This document shows positions 37,622-46,767 of a DNA stretch of 64,000 nt, in pieces. The DNA lies in contig JAJEAG010000036.1 in the NCBI GenBank assembly GCA_022824265.1, positions 1 to 64,000 on the forward strand, written 5' to 3'. A program made the translations under genes and the position numbers. Numbering within the stretch: position 1 is the stretch's first letter; every line of letters begins with the position of its first letter. Source of the stretch: Candidatus Poribacteria bacterium. Its GTDB lineage: Bacteria; Poribacteria; WGA-4E; WGA-3G. The notes beneath the pieces were generated by a model. The model made no database searches. It was given only the letters and a program-made list of their open reading frames with translations, and was not told the DNA's origin.

Positions 37622-37759
37622 CGGGAGATAGTCATACTCAGTCGCGCATTTGAAGAAGATGAAATTCAGCAGTTGCTGAACGGTTGGGATGAGGTGTTTG
37701 ATGTTAAACCCAAAGGTAAGTTGGCAACAACGTGGGAGCGGGTAAAGTCTACACGTTAA
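37622..37759 (+). pseudogene. C-terminal remnant of a LamG-type secreted protein
   Basis: A short open frame without start codon (preceded in frame by TAG) reads EIVILSRAFEEDEIQQLLNG, the usual last segment of a LamG/concanavalin-A-like domain. It continues into VFDVKPKGKLATTWERVK and stops four codons later (stop at 37757-37759). The end fits the C-terminal signature of the secreted proteins at 31941 and 32805. All upstream sequence is lost; a MITE-type terminal repeat lies 19 bases away, suggesting insertion or deletion at this place. Confidence 0.6.
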
Positions 37760-37844
37760 TTTGATTTATGTATTGGGGCACCATTTACATAGTTGTGTCC
37801 CAAACAAACTAACATCCTCTTTCCCGCAAGATCGGATTACCATT

Positions 37845-39359
37845 CTATTTTCCTATTGACCTATTCTCAGTTTCACTAAATGATAGTATTTTCTTTATCT
37901 TCCCTGGCTGTGCCCAATTGCATTTTCCTGCTCCGTTAAGTTGTCGCAATAGGTTCAATATTTCTGGATTCTCAAGCGCAGTTTTTATCTTATACGCTTC
38001 ATCTTTACCCCAGCACGGAATAAACGCATGCATTGCTTGATTCCCTTGCCACATCTGTCCATCTATACTGCTTAGGACAATTGGGTTAAATTGCTTACTC
38101 CCGTATGCTTCCCATATCACTTTGAAAGGTGCAAACGAATATATGCCAACACCGAGCATAGCCCACCAATTTTCCCTGTTTATAACTGCTTGTAGGAGTG
38201 TGCCTTTTCGGTTTTGTAAGACATCTTTGTAGTTCAGTAGATAGCTGCACAATGTATCGTTCTGTTGGATTTGTTTCCAAGAAAGCGGTTTTCCTGTCTC
38301 CTGATGATAGGGTAGCAGGATCCATTTTTGAGGGGATAATGTGTGCTGTCGCCATATCTCTTTAGTTACCAAAGGATAAAGAAACGTATCAGGAAGATGT
38401 GTAGGTTTGTTATCAAAGATAAAGACACTATTTGCACTACATGTATTCACACCTTGACGAGGTTTTTGTTCTGGTGCTAATCTAATATCAAGCGTTTCAC
38501 CGGTATTGAGTTCACCAAGGTTTTGCACGATCCGCCACGGGTCTGTAGCATTTCTTAGCGGTAATGCTTTATGTTCAACCCATTTTCCTTCCAATTCCTT
38601 GAAATACGAAACAGGAAAGTTCTGTAGTTTATCACCTTGGAATCTTGCACAGCAGTATGCAGTGTTAATACCCTCAAACACCTTAGTAGATGTAAATTCA
38701 TAGACAGAATCTATTGCAAAATTTCGATATGTATCAGAGAAACTATGTGAGCTTCTTGTGCTATAACTTCTAAATCCACTATGTGCATCATCACCAAAAA
38801 AGAGCGATGTGGGAAGATAGAAATACCCCTTACCGTTCTCTTTGAGCAATTTCCCTAAAACGACCTTCAGGACCAATGCTGCAATATCAACGCGAGAAGA
38901 ACCCAAAAGTGTTCGTTGCAGATTCGCAACAAGTCCTTCTTGAATGAAATAAGGCTTCAGGTGTTTTTTATACCTCGTAGGTAAGTCTCCGAAGTTTGTC
39001 CAAGGTGGATTCCCAATGAGAATGTCGTATGTCCCATCATGCACCTCGGTAATAATATCTTGGCAATAGAGTTGAGTGGTAGGAAACTCAATGCCAAATT
39101 CGCGTTGGACATCTTCTTTAAACTGATCAAGATTTGCGGGTGCCAACTCAATGAGCGTAAGTCGGGACAAGTGTTCAGAGGTGATTGGGATTCCCTTGTT
39201 ACGTGCGATATGGAGCATCGCACGCACAAATGCACCGTCTCCAGCTGTAGGATCGCAAATATGTGCGCCATCAAGCCATGCATCAAAGATGTCCCATTTG
39301 TTGATAAGCCATTCTGCCCATTTTTGTGGAGTAAAAACTTGTCCTATCTGTCTTTTCAT
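37845..39359 (-). CDS. N-6 adenine DNA methyltransferase (possible RM enzyme)
   Basis: A 504-residue protein if started at the ATG at 39359; a TTG at 39395 would add 12 residues. It opens with QIGQVFTPQKWAEWLI, the classic GQ(V/Y)FTP lead of type I/II N6-adenine methylases. The AdoMet motif I is ICDPTAGDGAFVRAML and the catalytic motif IV is LIGNPPWTNFGDLP. The C-terminal half is likely a target-recognition or restriction part. It is divergent from the second methyltransferase (39618). With that gene and the PmeII-like endonuclease it probably forms a restriction-modification island. Confidence 0.85.
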   Translation of the reverse strand: MKRQIGQVFTPQKWAEWLINKWDIFDAWLDGAHICDPTAGDGAFVRAMLHIARNKGIPITSEHLSRLTLIELAPANLDQFKEDVQREFGIEFPTTQLYCQDIITEVHDGTYDILIGNPPWTNFGDLPTRYKKHLKPYFIQEGLVANLQRTLLGSSRVDIAALVLKVVLGKLLKENGKGYFYLPTSLFFGDDAHSGFRSYSTRSSHSFSDTYRNFAIDSVYEFTSTKVFEGINTAYCCARFQGDKLQNFPVSYFKELEGKWVEHKALPLRNATDPWRIVQNLGELNTGETLDIRLAPEQKPRQGVNTCSANSVFIFDNKPTHLPDTFLYPLVTKEIWRQHTLSPQKWILLPYHQETGKPLSWKQIQQNDTLCSYLLNYKDVLQNRKGTLLQAVINRENWWAMLGVGIYSFAPFKVIWEAYGSKQFNPIVLSSIDGQMWQGNQAMHAFIPCWGKDEAYKIKTALENPEILNLLRQLNGAGKCNWAQPGKIKKILSFSETENRSIGK

Positions 39360-39548
39360 TTCATCAAGGATACCAACTATCGCTGCTTTACGCAAGGATT
39401 AATTGAGCAACCGTATAAGGAGTTTATATTGTAGATCGCAGGTGGCTATGCTCGCACCGACCTACGATTCTCAATTTTGAAATTCACGTTTGTGAAATTA
39501 TGTGTTATAATTACTAAAAACTAAATAACCTATGTTTCAAGTCTTCGC

Positions 39549-39577
39549 TTGATTTTTCTAAGCAGGTATGGTATTAT
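39549..39577 (+). promoter_or_regulatory. Sigma70-type promoter
   Basis: TTGATT (39549-39554), 17 bases, TATTAT (39572-39577), about 40 bases before the methyltransferase at 39618. Confidence 0.6.
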
Positions 39578-39617
39578 TTGAGACTTACCTTTAGCAAGCA
39601 TAGAGGCATTATATCCA

Positions 39618-40487
39618 ATGGCAGAAATAAAATCTGATCTTTATCTCGGAGATTGTTTAGAGGTACTCACCAATTTTGATACCGATTCATTTGACTTGAT
39701 TGTAACTTCTCCTCCATATGCTGACCAACGATCCAAAACGTATGGTGGGATCAATCCAAATGAATATGTCAATTGGTTCATGCCTCGCGCTGAGCAATTC
39801 TTAAGAGTACTCAAACCATCTGGAACATTTATTTTAAACATCAAGGAAAAAGCAGTTAACGGTGAACGTCATACCTACGTTATAGAGTTGATTCTTGAGA
39901 TGAAAAAACAAGGTTGGTTGTGGACAGAGGAGTTTATCTGGCATAAGAAAAACAGTTATCCGGGTAAATGGCCGAATAGGTTTAGAGATGCATGGGAGAG
40001 ATGTTTACAATTTAACAAGACCAAAAAGTTCGCTATGTATCAAGATGCTGTGATGGTGCCAATGGGAGATTGGGCAGAGAAAAGACTAAAAAAACTCAGT
40101 AAGACAGACCAGAGTCGTGACACATCAAAAGTGGGTAGCGGTTTCGGCAAAAATGTATCAAATTGGTTAGATCGAAAAATGGCATATCCCACTAATGTCT
40201 TACACTTAGCAACGGAGACAGGAAATAAAAAACATAGTGCTGTTTTTCCAAAGACTTTACCTGAATGGTTTATCAAATTATTTACGCAAGAAAATGATTG
40301 GGTGCTTGACCCGTTTGCTGGTTCTGGAACAACCTGTCAAGTTGCTCAAAAGCTATTAAGAAATTCCGTTGGTATTGAAATTTTTACCCAATATTATCAA
40401 GTTGCCAAGGAAAACCTAAAAACGCAGCAATTTCGGCTATTTGAAGAGGAAGAAGATGAAACAAATTACACAACAGGAGATAACTGA
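39618..40487 (+). CDS. Beta-class DNA methyltransferase of a type II RM system
   Basis: A 289-residue DNA methyltransferase. Motif IV is IVTSPPYADQR near residue 30 and motif I is WVLDPFAGSGTTCQVAQ near 230, the permuted (beta-type) order. SPPY is typical of N4-cytosine methylases, but adenine methylation cannot be excluded. The gene overlaps the restriction endonuclease gene by 32 bases, which indicates co-translation. The middle contains RDAWERCLQFNKTKKF, found in many methylases of this class. Confidence 0.9.
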   Translation: MAEIKSDLYLGDCLEVLTNFDTDSFDLIVTSPPYADQRSKTYGGINPNEYVNWFMPRAEQFLRVLKPSGTFILNIKEKAVNGERHTYVIELILEMKKQGWLWTEEFIWHKKNSYPGKWPNRFRDAWERCLQFNKTKKFAMYQDAVMVPMGDWAEKRLKKLSKTDQSRDTSKVGSGFGKNVSNWLDRKMAYPTNVLHLATETGNKKHSAVFPKTLPEWFIKLFTQENDWVLDPFAGSGTTCQVAQKLLRNSVGIEIFTQYYQVAKENLKTQQFRLFEEEEDETNYTTGDN

Positions 40488-41196
40488 TTATGTAGAGGCA
40501 AACATTCAGACCTTTCACCAAAAAAGGTTAGACAATCTCCAAAAATTGAAACTGATGACTGTTGTTAAACGAAAAAATCCCTACCTATTCAAAGCAAAAA
40601 ATATAAATACAGCTCAAGACTATGTTAAGACAATTTTGGATGCCCATCTGTCTTCACAGGAAGAAACGATCTTTGGTGGATTTCTGGAAGAACTTGCGAT
40701 CTTCATTTGTACGCAAGTATTTGGTGGACAAAAATCTTCCGCAGAAGGCATTGATTTAGAATTTATTAAAGACGGAATTAGATATATTGTGTCAATCAAA
40801 TCTGGACCGAATTGGGGAAATAGCAACCAAGTTGCGAGACTGAAAGATAATTTCACAAAGGCGAAAAGGATACTCAGGACAAACACATCATCAATGAATA
40901 TTGTGGCAGTAAACGGTTGCTGTTATGGGAAAACTCAAAAGCCAGATAGAGGCGAATACTATAAATATTGTGGACAGCAATTTTGGACATTTATTTCAGA
41001 AGATAAGAATCTTTACACAGATATAATTGAACCTTTGGGACACCAAGCGAAAATTAGAAATGAACATTTTATGCAAGAGTATGCCAAAGTTGTTAACAAA
41101 TTTACCTTAGAATTCTTAACAACATTTTGCAATACTGACGGTAACATACTTTGGGAAGAAATCGTTAAATATAATTCCGCAGAAACCACACCATGA
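40456..41196 (+). CDS. PmeII-family type II restriction endonuclease
   Basis: A 246-residue protein from the ATG at 40456 (GAGGAAG upstream; an in-frame TTG at 40441 precedes that site). The catalytic PD-(D/E)XK-like core is GIDLEFIKDGIRYIVSIKSG followed by PNWGNSNQVARL. The D/...S-I-K spacing and the NWGNS-x-Q phrase are typical of PmeII-like enzymes. It overlaps the methyltransferase gene, the usual arrangement for such pairs. Assignment to PmeII is from remembered motif similarity; the recognition site is unknown. Confidence 0.75.
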   Translation: MKQITQQEITDYVEANIQTFHQKRLDNLQKLKLMTVVKRKNPYLFKAKNINTAQDYVKTILDAHLSSQEETIFGGFLEELAIFICTQVFGGQKSSAEGIDLEFIKDGIRYIVSIKSGPNWGNSNQVARLKDNFTKAKRILRTNTSSMNIVAVNGCCYGKTQKPDRGEYYKYCGQQFWTFISEDKNLYTDIIEPLGHQAKIRNEHFMQEYAKVVNKFTLEFLTTFCNTDGNILWEEIVKYNSAETTP

Positions 41197-41401
41197 ATGC
41201 AGTTCCAATTACTGCTTGACGTCGTTTATTTTATCATTCCCACCAACTAATCCTATATCTTATTGCCAAAGAAATCTGTTCATTATTACAAATCCCAAAG
41301 CGTAACACCGCCTTGTTCAACACACAAATTTCTGGACATACAACCCTTCCCATGCTATGCTAAACACATAAATCCCATAGACATTATACTGAGGAGACAC
41401 T

Positions 41402-42958
41402 ATGGCTAACGAAGATTTTACCTCTAAAGTTCCGCATTATACCTTCGCGGAAACGTTGGAAGAACAGGAAGAACAGTTAAAGACGAATCCGTTGATGCAA
41501 CGACTGAATGCTTATCGGAAAACTTACGAAGGCGATCCGCATCGTCCAATCTATCACTACATCAATCCGGAAGCAATGCTCAATGATCCTAATGGACTTT
41601 GTTTCTGGCAGGGACGGTGGCACCTATTCTATCAAGCATATCCACCAGAAGATACCCGTCAACACTGGGGACATGCGATTAGTGATGATCTCATCCATTG
41701 GCGGGATTTGCCATACGCGATCTATCCAAATCCAGAGAGATGCTGTTTCTCGGGTTCAACATTCGTGGAAGAAGATCGCGTTATTGCCATGTATCACGGT
41801 ACGGTTGTTGGTAATATGGTTGCAGTGTCAAGCGATCCATTGCTACTGAATTGGGAGAAGGTCTCTGGCAAGGCAGTGATTCCCTCAAGACATGCAGATG
41901 GGACTGCACCTGTTTATCGTGTTTTTGATCCGTGCATCTGGAAAAAGGACGACATGTATTACTCACTATCGGGTGGAACGTTACCACACGGTCCTGCTGG
42001 TAAACCTGTCCGTGCTAATTTCCTACTTCGGTCTGCAGATTTAGCGAATTGGATCTATTTGCATCCCTTCGTTGAAGATGATCAGTACACATTGGTTGGA
42101 GATGATGGGGCATGTCCGTATTTTTGGCCTATCGGTGATCGACACATCCTCCTATTTTTTAGTCACATGAGCGGAGGACAATATCTACTCGGTGATTATG
42201 ATAAAGCACGCGACAAATTTGTTGTAACAGGTGGTGCGAAAAACAACTTCGGTGCCGCATCTCCTGCTGGTGTGCACGCACCATCTGCAACACCTGATGG
42301 TGAAGGTGGTGTAATTGTTATCTACAACATGAATCCTGCCAAACCCACTAAAGGTTGGAACCAAATTATGACGTTACCGCGTCGTTTAACACTTCTTTCA
42401 AGAGACGAGATTGGTGTTGAACCTACAGGCGATATAGAATCACTACGGCATGACCATCAACATGTTGGTGGACAGATACTCCCCGCAAACGAAGAGGTAG
42501 TGTTAGAAAACATAAAAGGCAACGCCATGGAATTGGAACTTGAAATTGACACAAAAGGTTCCCCGATGGTTGAGTTGAACGTGCTCCGTTCACCGAACAA
42601 AGAGGAGTTCACTCGTATTGCATTCTTCAGAGAACGCGGCATGCGTAATCATAATTCAGAGAGGAATGTTCGCGAGAGTCTGCTAACAATAGATTCATCG
42701 TATTCGTCAATTGCACCAGATGTTCGTTCACGTGCTCCTGAAACTGGTGGTCTTTCTATTTTGGGAGACGAAACGCTCAAATTGCGTGTGTTTATTGATA
42801 AGAGTGTCGTTGAAGTATTCGCTAATGGACGGCAATGTGTCGCAATGCGTGTCTATCCTGACAGAGAAGATAGCGTTGGCGTATCTTTGCGTTCACAAGG
42901 ACAAGACAGCGAACTCAAATCGCTGAATGCGTGGCAGATGAAGAATATCTACGCTTAG
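41402..42958 (+). CDS. Glycoside hydrolase family 32-like protein
   Basis: A 518-residue five-bladed propeller plus beta-sandwich. The nucleophile motif NDPNG is in EAMLNDPNGLCFWQGRWHLFYQAYP. GHAISDDLIHWRDLP and FSGSTF follow, and RVFDPCIW corresponds to the RDP stabiliser motif. The general acid motif, normally ECP, reads DDGACPYFWP, so the usual Glu is Ala. The C-terminal GH32 sandwich has LRVFIDKSVVEVFANGRQ. No signal peptide was found. Family members cleave fructans and sucrose; this variant may have a changed acid residue or use another. Confidence 0.85.
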   Translation: MANEDFTSKVPHYTFAETLEEQEEQLKTNPLMQRLNAYRKTYEGDPHRPIYHYINPEAMLNDPNGLCFWQGRWHLFYQAYPPEDTRQHWGHAISDDLIHWRDLPYAIYPNPERCCFSGSTFVEEDRVIAMYHGTVVGNMVAVSSDPLLLNWEKVSGKAVIPSRHADGTAPVYRVFDPCIWKKDDMYYSLSGGTLPHGPAGKPVRANFLLRSADLANWIYLHPFVEDDQYTLVGDDGACPYFWPIGDRHILLFFSHMSGGQYLLGDYDKARDKFVVTGGAKNNFGAASPAGVHAPSATPDGEGGVIVIYNMNPAKPTKGWNQIMTLPRRLTLLSRDEIGVEPTGDIESLRHDHQHVGGQILPANEEVVLENIKGNAMELELEIDTKGSPMVELNVLRSPNKEEFTRIAFFRERGMRNHNSERNVRESLLTIDSSYSSIAPDVRSRAPETGGLSILGDETLKLRVFIDKSVVEVFANGRQCVAMRVYPDREDSVGVSLRSQGQDSELKSLNAWQMKNIYA

Positions 42959-42981
42959 AGCATATCAGAATTCATTTGTAG

Positions 42982-43003
42982 GGCGAGGTCTCTGTGCCTC
43001 GCC
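42982..43003. repeat. Small palindrome
   Basis: GGCGAGG (42982) and CCTCGCC (ending 43003) with an 8-base spacer, just after the GH32-like gene. Same core as the palindromes at 4943, 24834 and 34583. Confidence 0.55.
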
Positions 43004-43152
43004 ATTTCTCATAACGGCACTGCTACAATGGATATTGCCTTGAGAAGATGATCATGTCAGTAGATGTGGTAAATACGTTCTATTTAGACGAAGGTGAGTA
43101 AAAACATGAACCAGATACATAGATTAGACAACATACAAGGAATTGAACAACA

Positions 43153-44307
43153 ATGAAACGCCTAATAGTAAATTCATTGGGACAAATTCGTGAAGCTGAT
43201 ATTACTTTTGGAGATTTGACAGTGTTTGTGGGTGAACAAGCGAGTGGAAAAAGCATTTTGCTTCAGCTTGTGAAGTTAATATTAGATGTCGGTGATATTA
43301 CGCAGACACTGAAAAAAAACGGTTATGATTGGCACGAAAAGGCAGTGAATTTTCTATCTCTCTATTTCGGTGAAGGAATGGAAGGAATTTGGGACAATGC
43401 CACGACGAAAATCACTGTTGACGACGAGGATTTCGATCTTGATAAAGTGTTTTCCAAAAAAGGCAGAAAAAAAGAGGAAAGACTATTCCTGATTCCTGCG
43501 CACCGCGCAATGGCACTTAAGGATGGATGGCCTCGAACCTTTACTGACTATGCTATCGGTGACCCTTATGTTGTTAAGCAATTTAGTGAACACTTGCGTC
43601 AATTATTAGAAACAAGTTTGGGCTCCGGTAAAGGTGATATCTTTCCACAAACAGGACGTATGAACAAAACGTTACGCGATGTAATCGGCGAAAGTATTTT
43701 TGGAGGTGGTAAAGTAAAATTAGATCGTTCTGGATTACGCAAACGTATTGTGCTTGAGGTTGCAGGTAACCAACTGCCGTTTATGGTTTGGTCAACTGGA
43801 CAAAGGGAATTTGTGCCGTTGTTGATGGGGCTTTATCTATTAATACCTGCGGACGGTAATAGAAAGAAAAATAATTTAAAATGGGTTGTTATTGAAGAAC
43901 CGGAAATGGGATTACATCCCAAAGCAATTTCTGCTCTACTAACTGTTTTTTTAGAACTTATGAATCGTGATTACAAAGTCATCGTCTCAACACATTCTTC
44001 GCAAGTTTTAGAATTAATATGGTCAATTCAATATTTGGTTAAAGCAGGTGCAAAACCCACACAATTAATGGAAGTGTTGGATTTGAAATCAAATTACTTT
44101 TCAAGACCTTTATCAGAAACAGTGTTTAAAAAGAAATTCAGAACATATTATTTTTCTCGGTTGGAAAAGATCGTTAATGTCAAAGATATTTCAACATTAG
44201 ACGCTGAAAATCCAGATGAAGCAGTATCAGATTGGGGTGGATTAACAGCATTCAGTACAAGAGTTTCAGAAGTTGTCTCTGAGGCTATGTGGAGGGCAGA
44301 TTTGTGA
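43153..44307 (+). CDS. AAA ATPase, OLD/SMC-like nucleotide-binding fold
   Basis: A 384-residue ABC-type (AAA_15/21) ATPase. Walker A is FVGEQASGKSILLQL (31-45). An ABC-like signature region is STGQREFVPLL, Walker B is WVVIEEPEMGLHPKA, and the H-loop is VIVSTHSSQVLEL. No nuclease (TOPRIM) domain follows, unlike OLD proteins. It is followed with a 4-base overlap (GTGA) by a small partner gene that carries a frameshift. Such ATPase/partner pairs are often defence modules; that is inference only. Confidence 0.85.
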   Translation: MKRLIVNSLGQIREADITFGDLTVFVGEQASGKSILLQLVKLILDVGDITQTLKKNGYDWHEKAVNFLSLYFGEGMEGIWDNATTKITVDDEDFDLDKVFSKKGRKKEERLFLIPAHRAMALKDGWPRTFTDYAIGDPYVVKQFSEHLRQLLETSLGSGKGDIFPQTGRMNKTLRDVIGESIFGGGKVKLDRSGLRKRIVLEVAGNQLPFMVWSTGQREFVPLLMGLYLLIPADGNRKKNNLKWVVIEEPEMGLHPKAISALLTVFLELMNRDYKVIVSTHSSQVLELIWSIQYLVKAGAKPTQLMEVLDLKSNYFSRPLSETVFKKKFRTYYFSRLEKIVNVKDISTLDAENPDEAVSDWGGLTAFSTRVSEVVSEAMWRADL

Positions 44308-44760
44308 GTTTTCGCATGGCAGTTCAAAGTATTCCAGAAATCAGAGACTGCTTGAAAGAAGGATTACAAGCATTGGGTAAAAGTAGTCAAAAAAATAAGA
44401 GTTTATACGACACGTGACTTGAAAGGAAGTGTTGATATAGATACTTGTCTAAAAAACCGCTATCCGAATTCAAATCGTTGGGATTATGTTTTTAGTTATA
44501 AGGACAATATTTATTACGTTGAAGTTCATCAAGGGAAAATAAGTGAAGTAAAAAACATCATACAAAAAGTGAAATGGTTAAAACAATGGATAAAATCTTC
44601 AGGTGAAAAACTTGAAGCATTAAAGGAGCAAAGCAGCTATCACTGGATTTCTTTGAAAGGAACAGCATCAATCAGGAATGGGAGTAGACATCGTCGAGAT
44701 TTAGATCAGAATGGTATCCGTGGACCAAGTTCTGTCTTGAACGCTGACTCTGTCTTATAG
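44304..44760 (+). pseudogene. Frameshifted partner of the AAA ATPase
   Basis: A GTG at 44304 opens a frame with VQSIPEIRDCLKEGLQALGK and stops at about 44416. Sequence continuing in the +1 frame reads KIRVYTTRDLKGSVDIDTCL, then RWDYVFSYKDNIYYVEVHQG. A single extra A in the seven-A run (44392-44398) explains the break; with one fewer A the two parts join into one reading frame of about 150 residues. It may be a real mutation, a programmed slip, or a sequencing error. Function is unknown, although this type of small protein is linked to AAA ATPases. Confidence 0.55.
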
Positions 44761-44813
44761 TCAAGCAGCATTCTAAATATATACAGTCTTATATATCCTC
44801 TGTAAAGGTGCAA

Positions 44814-45449
44814 ATGAGCGTATCCATCGAAAAGGTCTCAGCATTTATCACTCAAGAAAGAAATGGTGTGAAGATGCTACTCGTATTCAAACACCCAAAT
44901 GCCGGCATTCAGATTCCTGCTGGGAGCGTGGAAGTAGGTGAAGATATTGAAACCACTGCCATACGTGAAACTTATGAAGAAACAGGACTAAAGCAGGTAA
45001 AAATTGAAAAATATCTCGGTTGTTTTGAGAATGAGTTAGAACAACAACAACGGATAATCACAAAAACAACTGAGGTCTATATCAAACCCGATCTAAATGC
45101 AGTTCCCTACAAGGAAAAACTCACAAGAGGACTCACTGTCGATTATCATTCTACTCAAGAAGATTTTACACACATTTCGTACATTGAATATGAATTTGAC
45201 GAATTTCACAAACCCATACACATTGACTATAACATTACTGGATGGGTGCCGAATGAATGCTTAAGTGACCAGAAAAAAAGACACTTTTTCCATTTATCTA
45301 CTCAAGAGGAAACAGAGGACACGTGGGAATTGAAGAGTGATAGAGGACATATTTTCAAGCCGTACTGGACACCCCTTTCCCCGAAACCTCAAATTATATC
45401 ACCACAAGATAGGTGGTTGGATTTTGTCTACGAGAAAATACAAAGATAA
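44814..45449 (+). CDS. Nudix hydrolase domain protein
   Basis: A 211-residue protein starting at the ATG at 44814 (AAAGGTG before it; GTG at 44808 is inside that site). The Nudix box is complete: G37, E43, R51-E52, E55-E56 and G58 in GSVEVGEDIETTAI-RETYEETGL. Substrates of the family are nucleoside diphosphates linked to another group. The C-terminal 130 residues are not clearly related to a known domain. Its neighbours give no functional hint. Confidence 0.85.
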   Translation: MSVSIEKVSAFITQERNGVKMLLVFKHPNAGIQIPAGSVEVGEDIETTAIRETYEETGLKQVKIEKYLGCFENELEQQQRIITKTTEVYIKPDLNAVPYKEKLTRGLTVDYHSTQEDFTHISYIEYEFDEFHKPIHIDYNITGWVPNECLSDQKKRHFFHLSTQEETEDTWELKSDRGHIFKPYWTPLSPKPQIISPQDRWLDFVYEKIQR

Positions 45450-45506
45450 TTCAGGATATGACTGTTACAATCGTATTATAACACAACATTCTCAAAGGAG
45501 ATAAAG

Positions 45507-46607
45507 ATGTCAATATATCGTGCAGGTGTAATTGGTTTAGGACGGATGGGAAGCACTTTTGACGACGAAATAACGCAAGGTGGATCACTTTTTCTGCCTT
45601 ACTGCCATGCTCCGAGTTATGATGCATCCCCGAAAACTGAGTTAGTTGCGGGTGCTGATCTACATGCCGAACAGGGCTCAATCTTCGGTGAACGTTGGGG
45701 TCTCAGTTCGGAACATATCTACAGCGATTATCGTGAAATGTTAGAGAAGGAAAACCTTGATCTTGTCAGTGTTTGCACAACTGCCCGTGTACGCTCAACT
45801 ATCGTGCAGGATGTAGCACGTGCTGGTGTCAAGGGAATCTGGGCAGAAAAACCGATTTCACTCAGTCTCGCTGAAGCGGATACAATGGTAGATGTCTGCC
45901 GAGAAAACGGTGTTGTCATGGCAATCAATTGCGCGCGCCGTTGGAATCCTTTCTTTAGCGAGGCAAGGAAACTCATTGACGAAGGTGAAATTGGCAATGT
46001 GCTGCAGGTGACTGTCTATGCACAGTGTGGACTCTCACATAACGGCAGCCATGCAATTGATATTCTGCGGTATATGGCAGGTGGCAATGTAGAATGGGTT
46101 TTCGGTGAGATGCAGTCTGATGAAGCCGCTGTAGGTGAAAATGACCTGATGGGAAATGGTTATCTTGTATTTAATAACGGTGTGCGTGCATATCTCCGAA
46201 GCACTTCGTGCGGTGTAGCACCTTGGGAGGTGGATGTTATTGGTACAAGTGGACGTATCCGTTCAATCAACAATGCGGAGAAGTTTGAGTTGATACGTGT
46301 ACTGCCCGGTGGTCGTCGTGGACGCGGTGTGCCTGCGACTTGTCCGTTCCCATATCCAAATCGGATGCAAGGCATGGGGTTGACGATTGTTGACGACATC
46401 ATCAATGCCATAGAGAACGGTGGATCTCCAAAATGTTCAGATGAAGATGGACGCGCTGCGCTTGAGGTAGCTATTGCTCTGCGTGAGTCGCATCGTCGTG
46501 GTGGTGTTAAGGTGGAACTGCCGATTGAGGATCGGAGTCTGCGTATTCTTTCGTCTGAGATTCATGGTGATGATACACCTGCTCGGGTTAGACGGCAACG
46601 GGGTTGA
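45507..46607 (+). CDS. Gfo/Idh/MocA family oxidoreductase
   Basis: A 366-residue NAD(P)-dependent oxidoreductase. N-terminal GVIGLGRMGSTF has the dinucleotide-binding glycines. The family motif E-K-P is in IWAEKPISLSL. The catalytic-domain region begins AINCARRWNPFF and continues with the H-x-x-D-equivalent GSHAIDILRYM. AAAGGAGAT precedes the ATG. It has low sequence similarity to the member at 5270. The substrate is unknown. Confidence 0.88.
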   Translation: MSIYRAGVIGLGRMGSTFDDEITQGGSLFLPYCHAPSYDASPKTELVAGADLHAEQGSIFGERWGLSSEHIYSDYREMLEKENLDLVSVCTTARVRSTIVQDVARAGVKGIWAEKPISLSLAEADTMVDVCRENGVVMAINCARRWNPFFSEARKLIDEGEIGNVLQVTVYAQCGLSHNGSHAIDILRYMAGGNVEWVFGEMQSDEAAVGENDLMGNGYLVFNNGVRAYLRSTSCGVAPWEVDVIGTSGRIRSINNAEKFELIRVLPGGRRGRGVPATCPFPYPNRMQGMGLTIVDDIINAIENGGSPKCSDEDGRAALEVAIALRESHRRGGVKVELPIEDRSLRILSSEIHGDDTPARVRRQRG

Positions 46608-46640
46608 AAACCTTAGCGATAAAATCAACACTGTTCTAAT

Positions 46641-46669
46641 TTGACAATGTTAACGGAATATGTTATGAT
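46641..46669 (+). promoter_or_regulatory. Sigma70-type promoter of hicAB
   Basis: TTGACA (46641-46646), 17 bases, TATGAT (46664-46669), about 100 bases before hicA. HicAB loci are usually autoregulated by HicB; no operator was identified. Confidence 0.7.
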
Positions 46670-46767
46670 TAAAAGTAGTTGATCAAGAATATAAAATAGG
46701 AATTTAAACTGAGGAACAAAAATAATAGCGGTGCAAGAAAAATGGTATTATATGGAGTCTGATTTCT

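Larger units (their letters stand above)
37506..37844. other. Intergenic region with MITE end and LamG remnant
   Basis: This gap of about 340 bases holds a single MITE-type terminal repeat (37585-37603) and a gene remnant (37622-37759), annotated separately. Nothing else was recognised. Confidence 0.5.
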
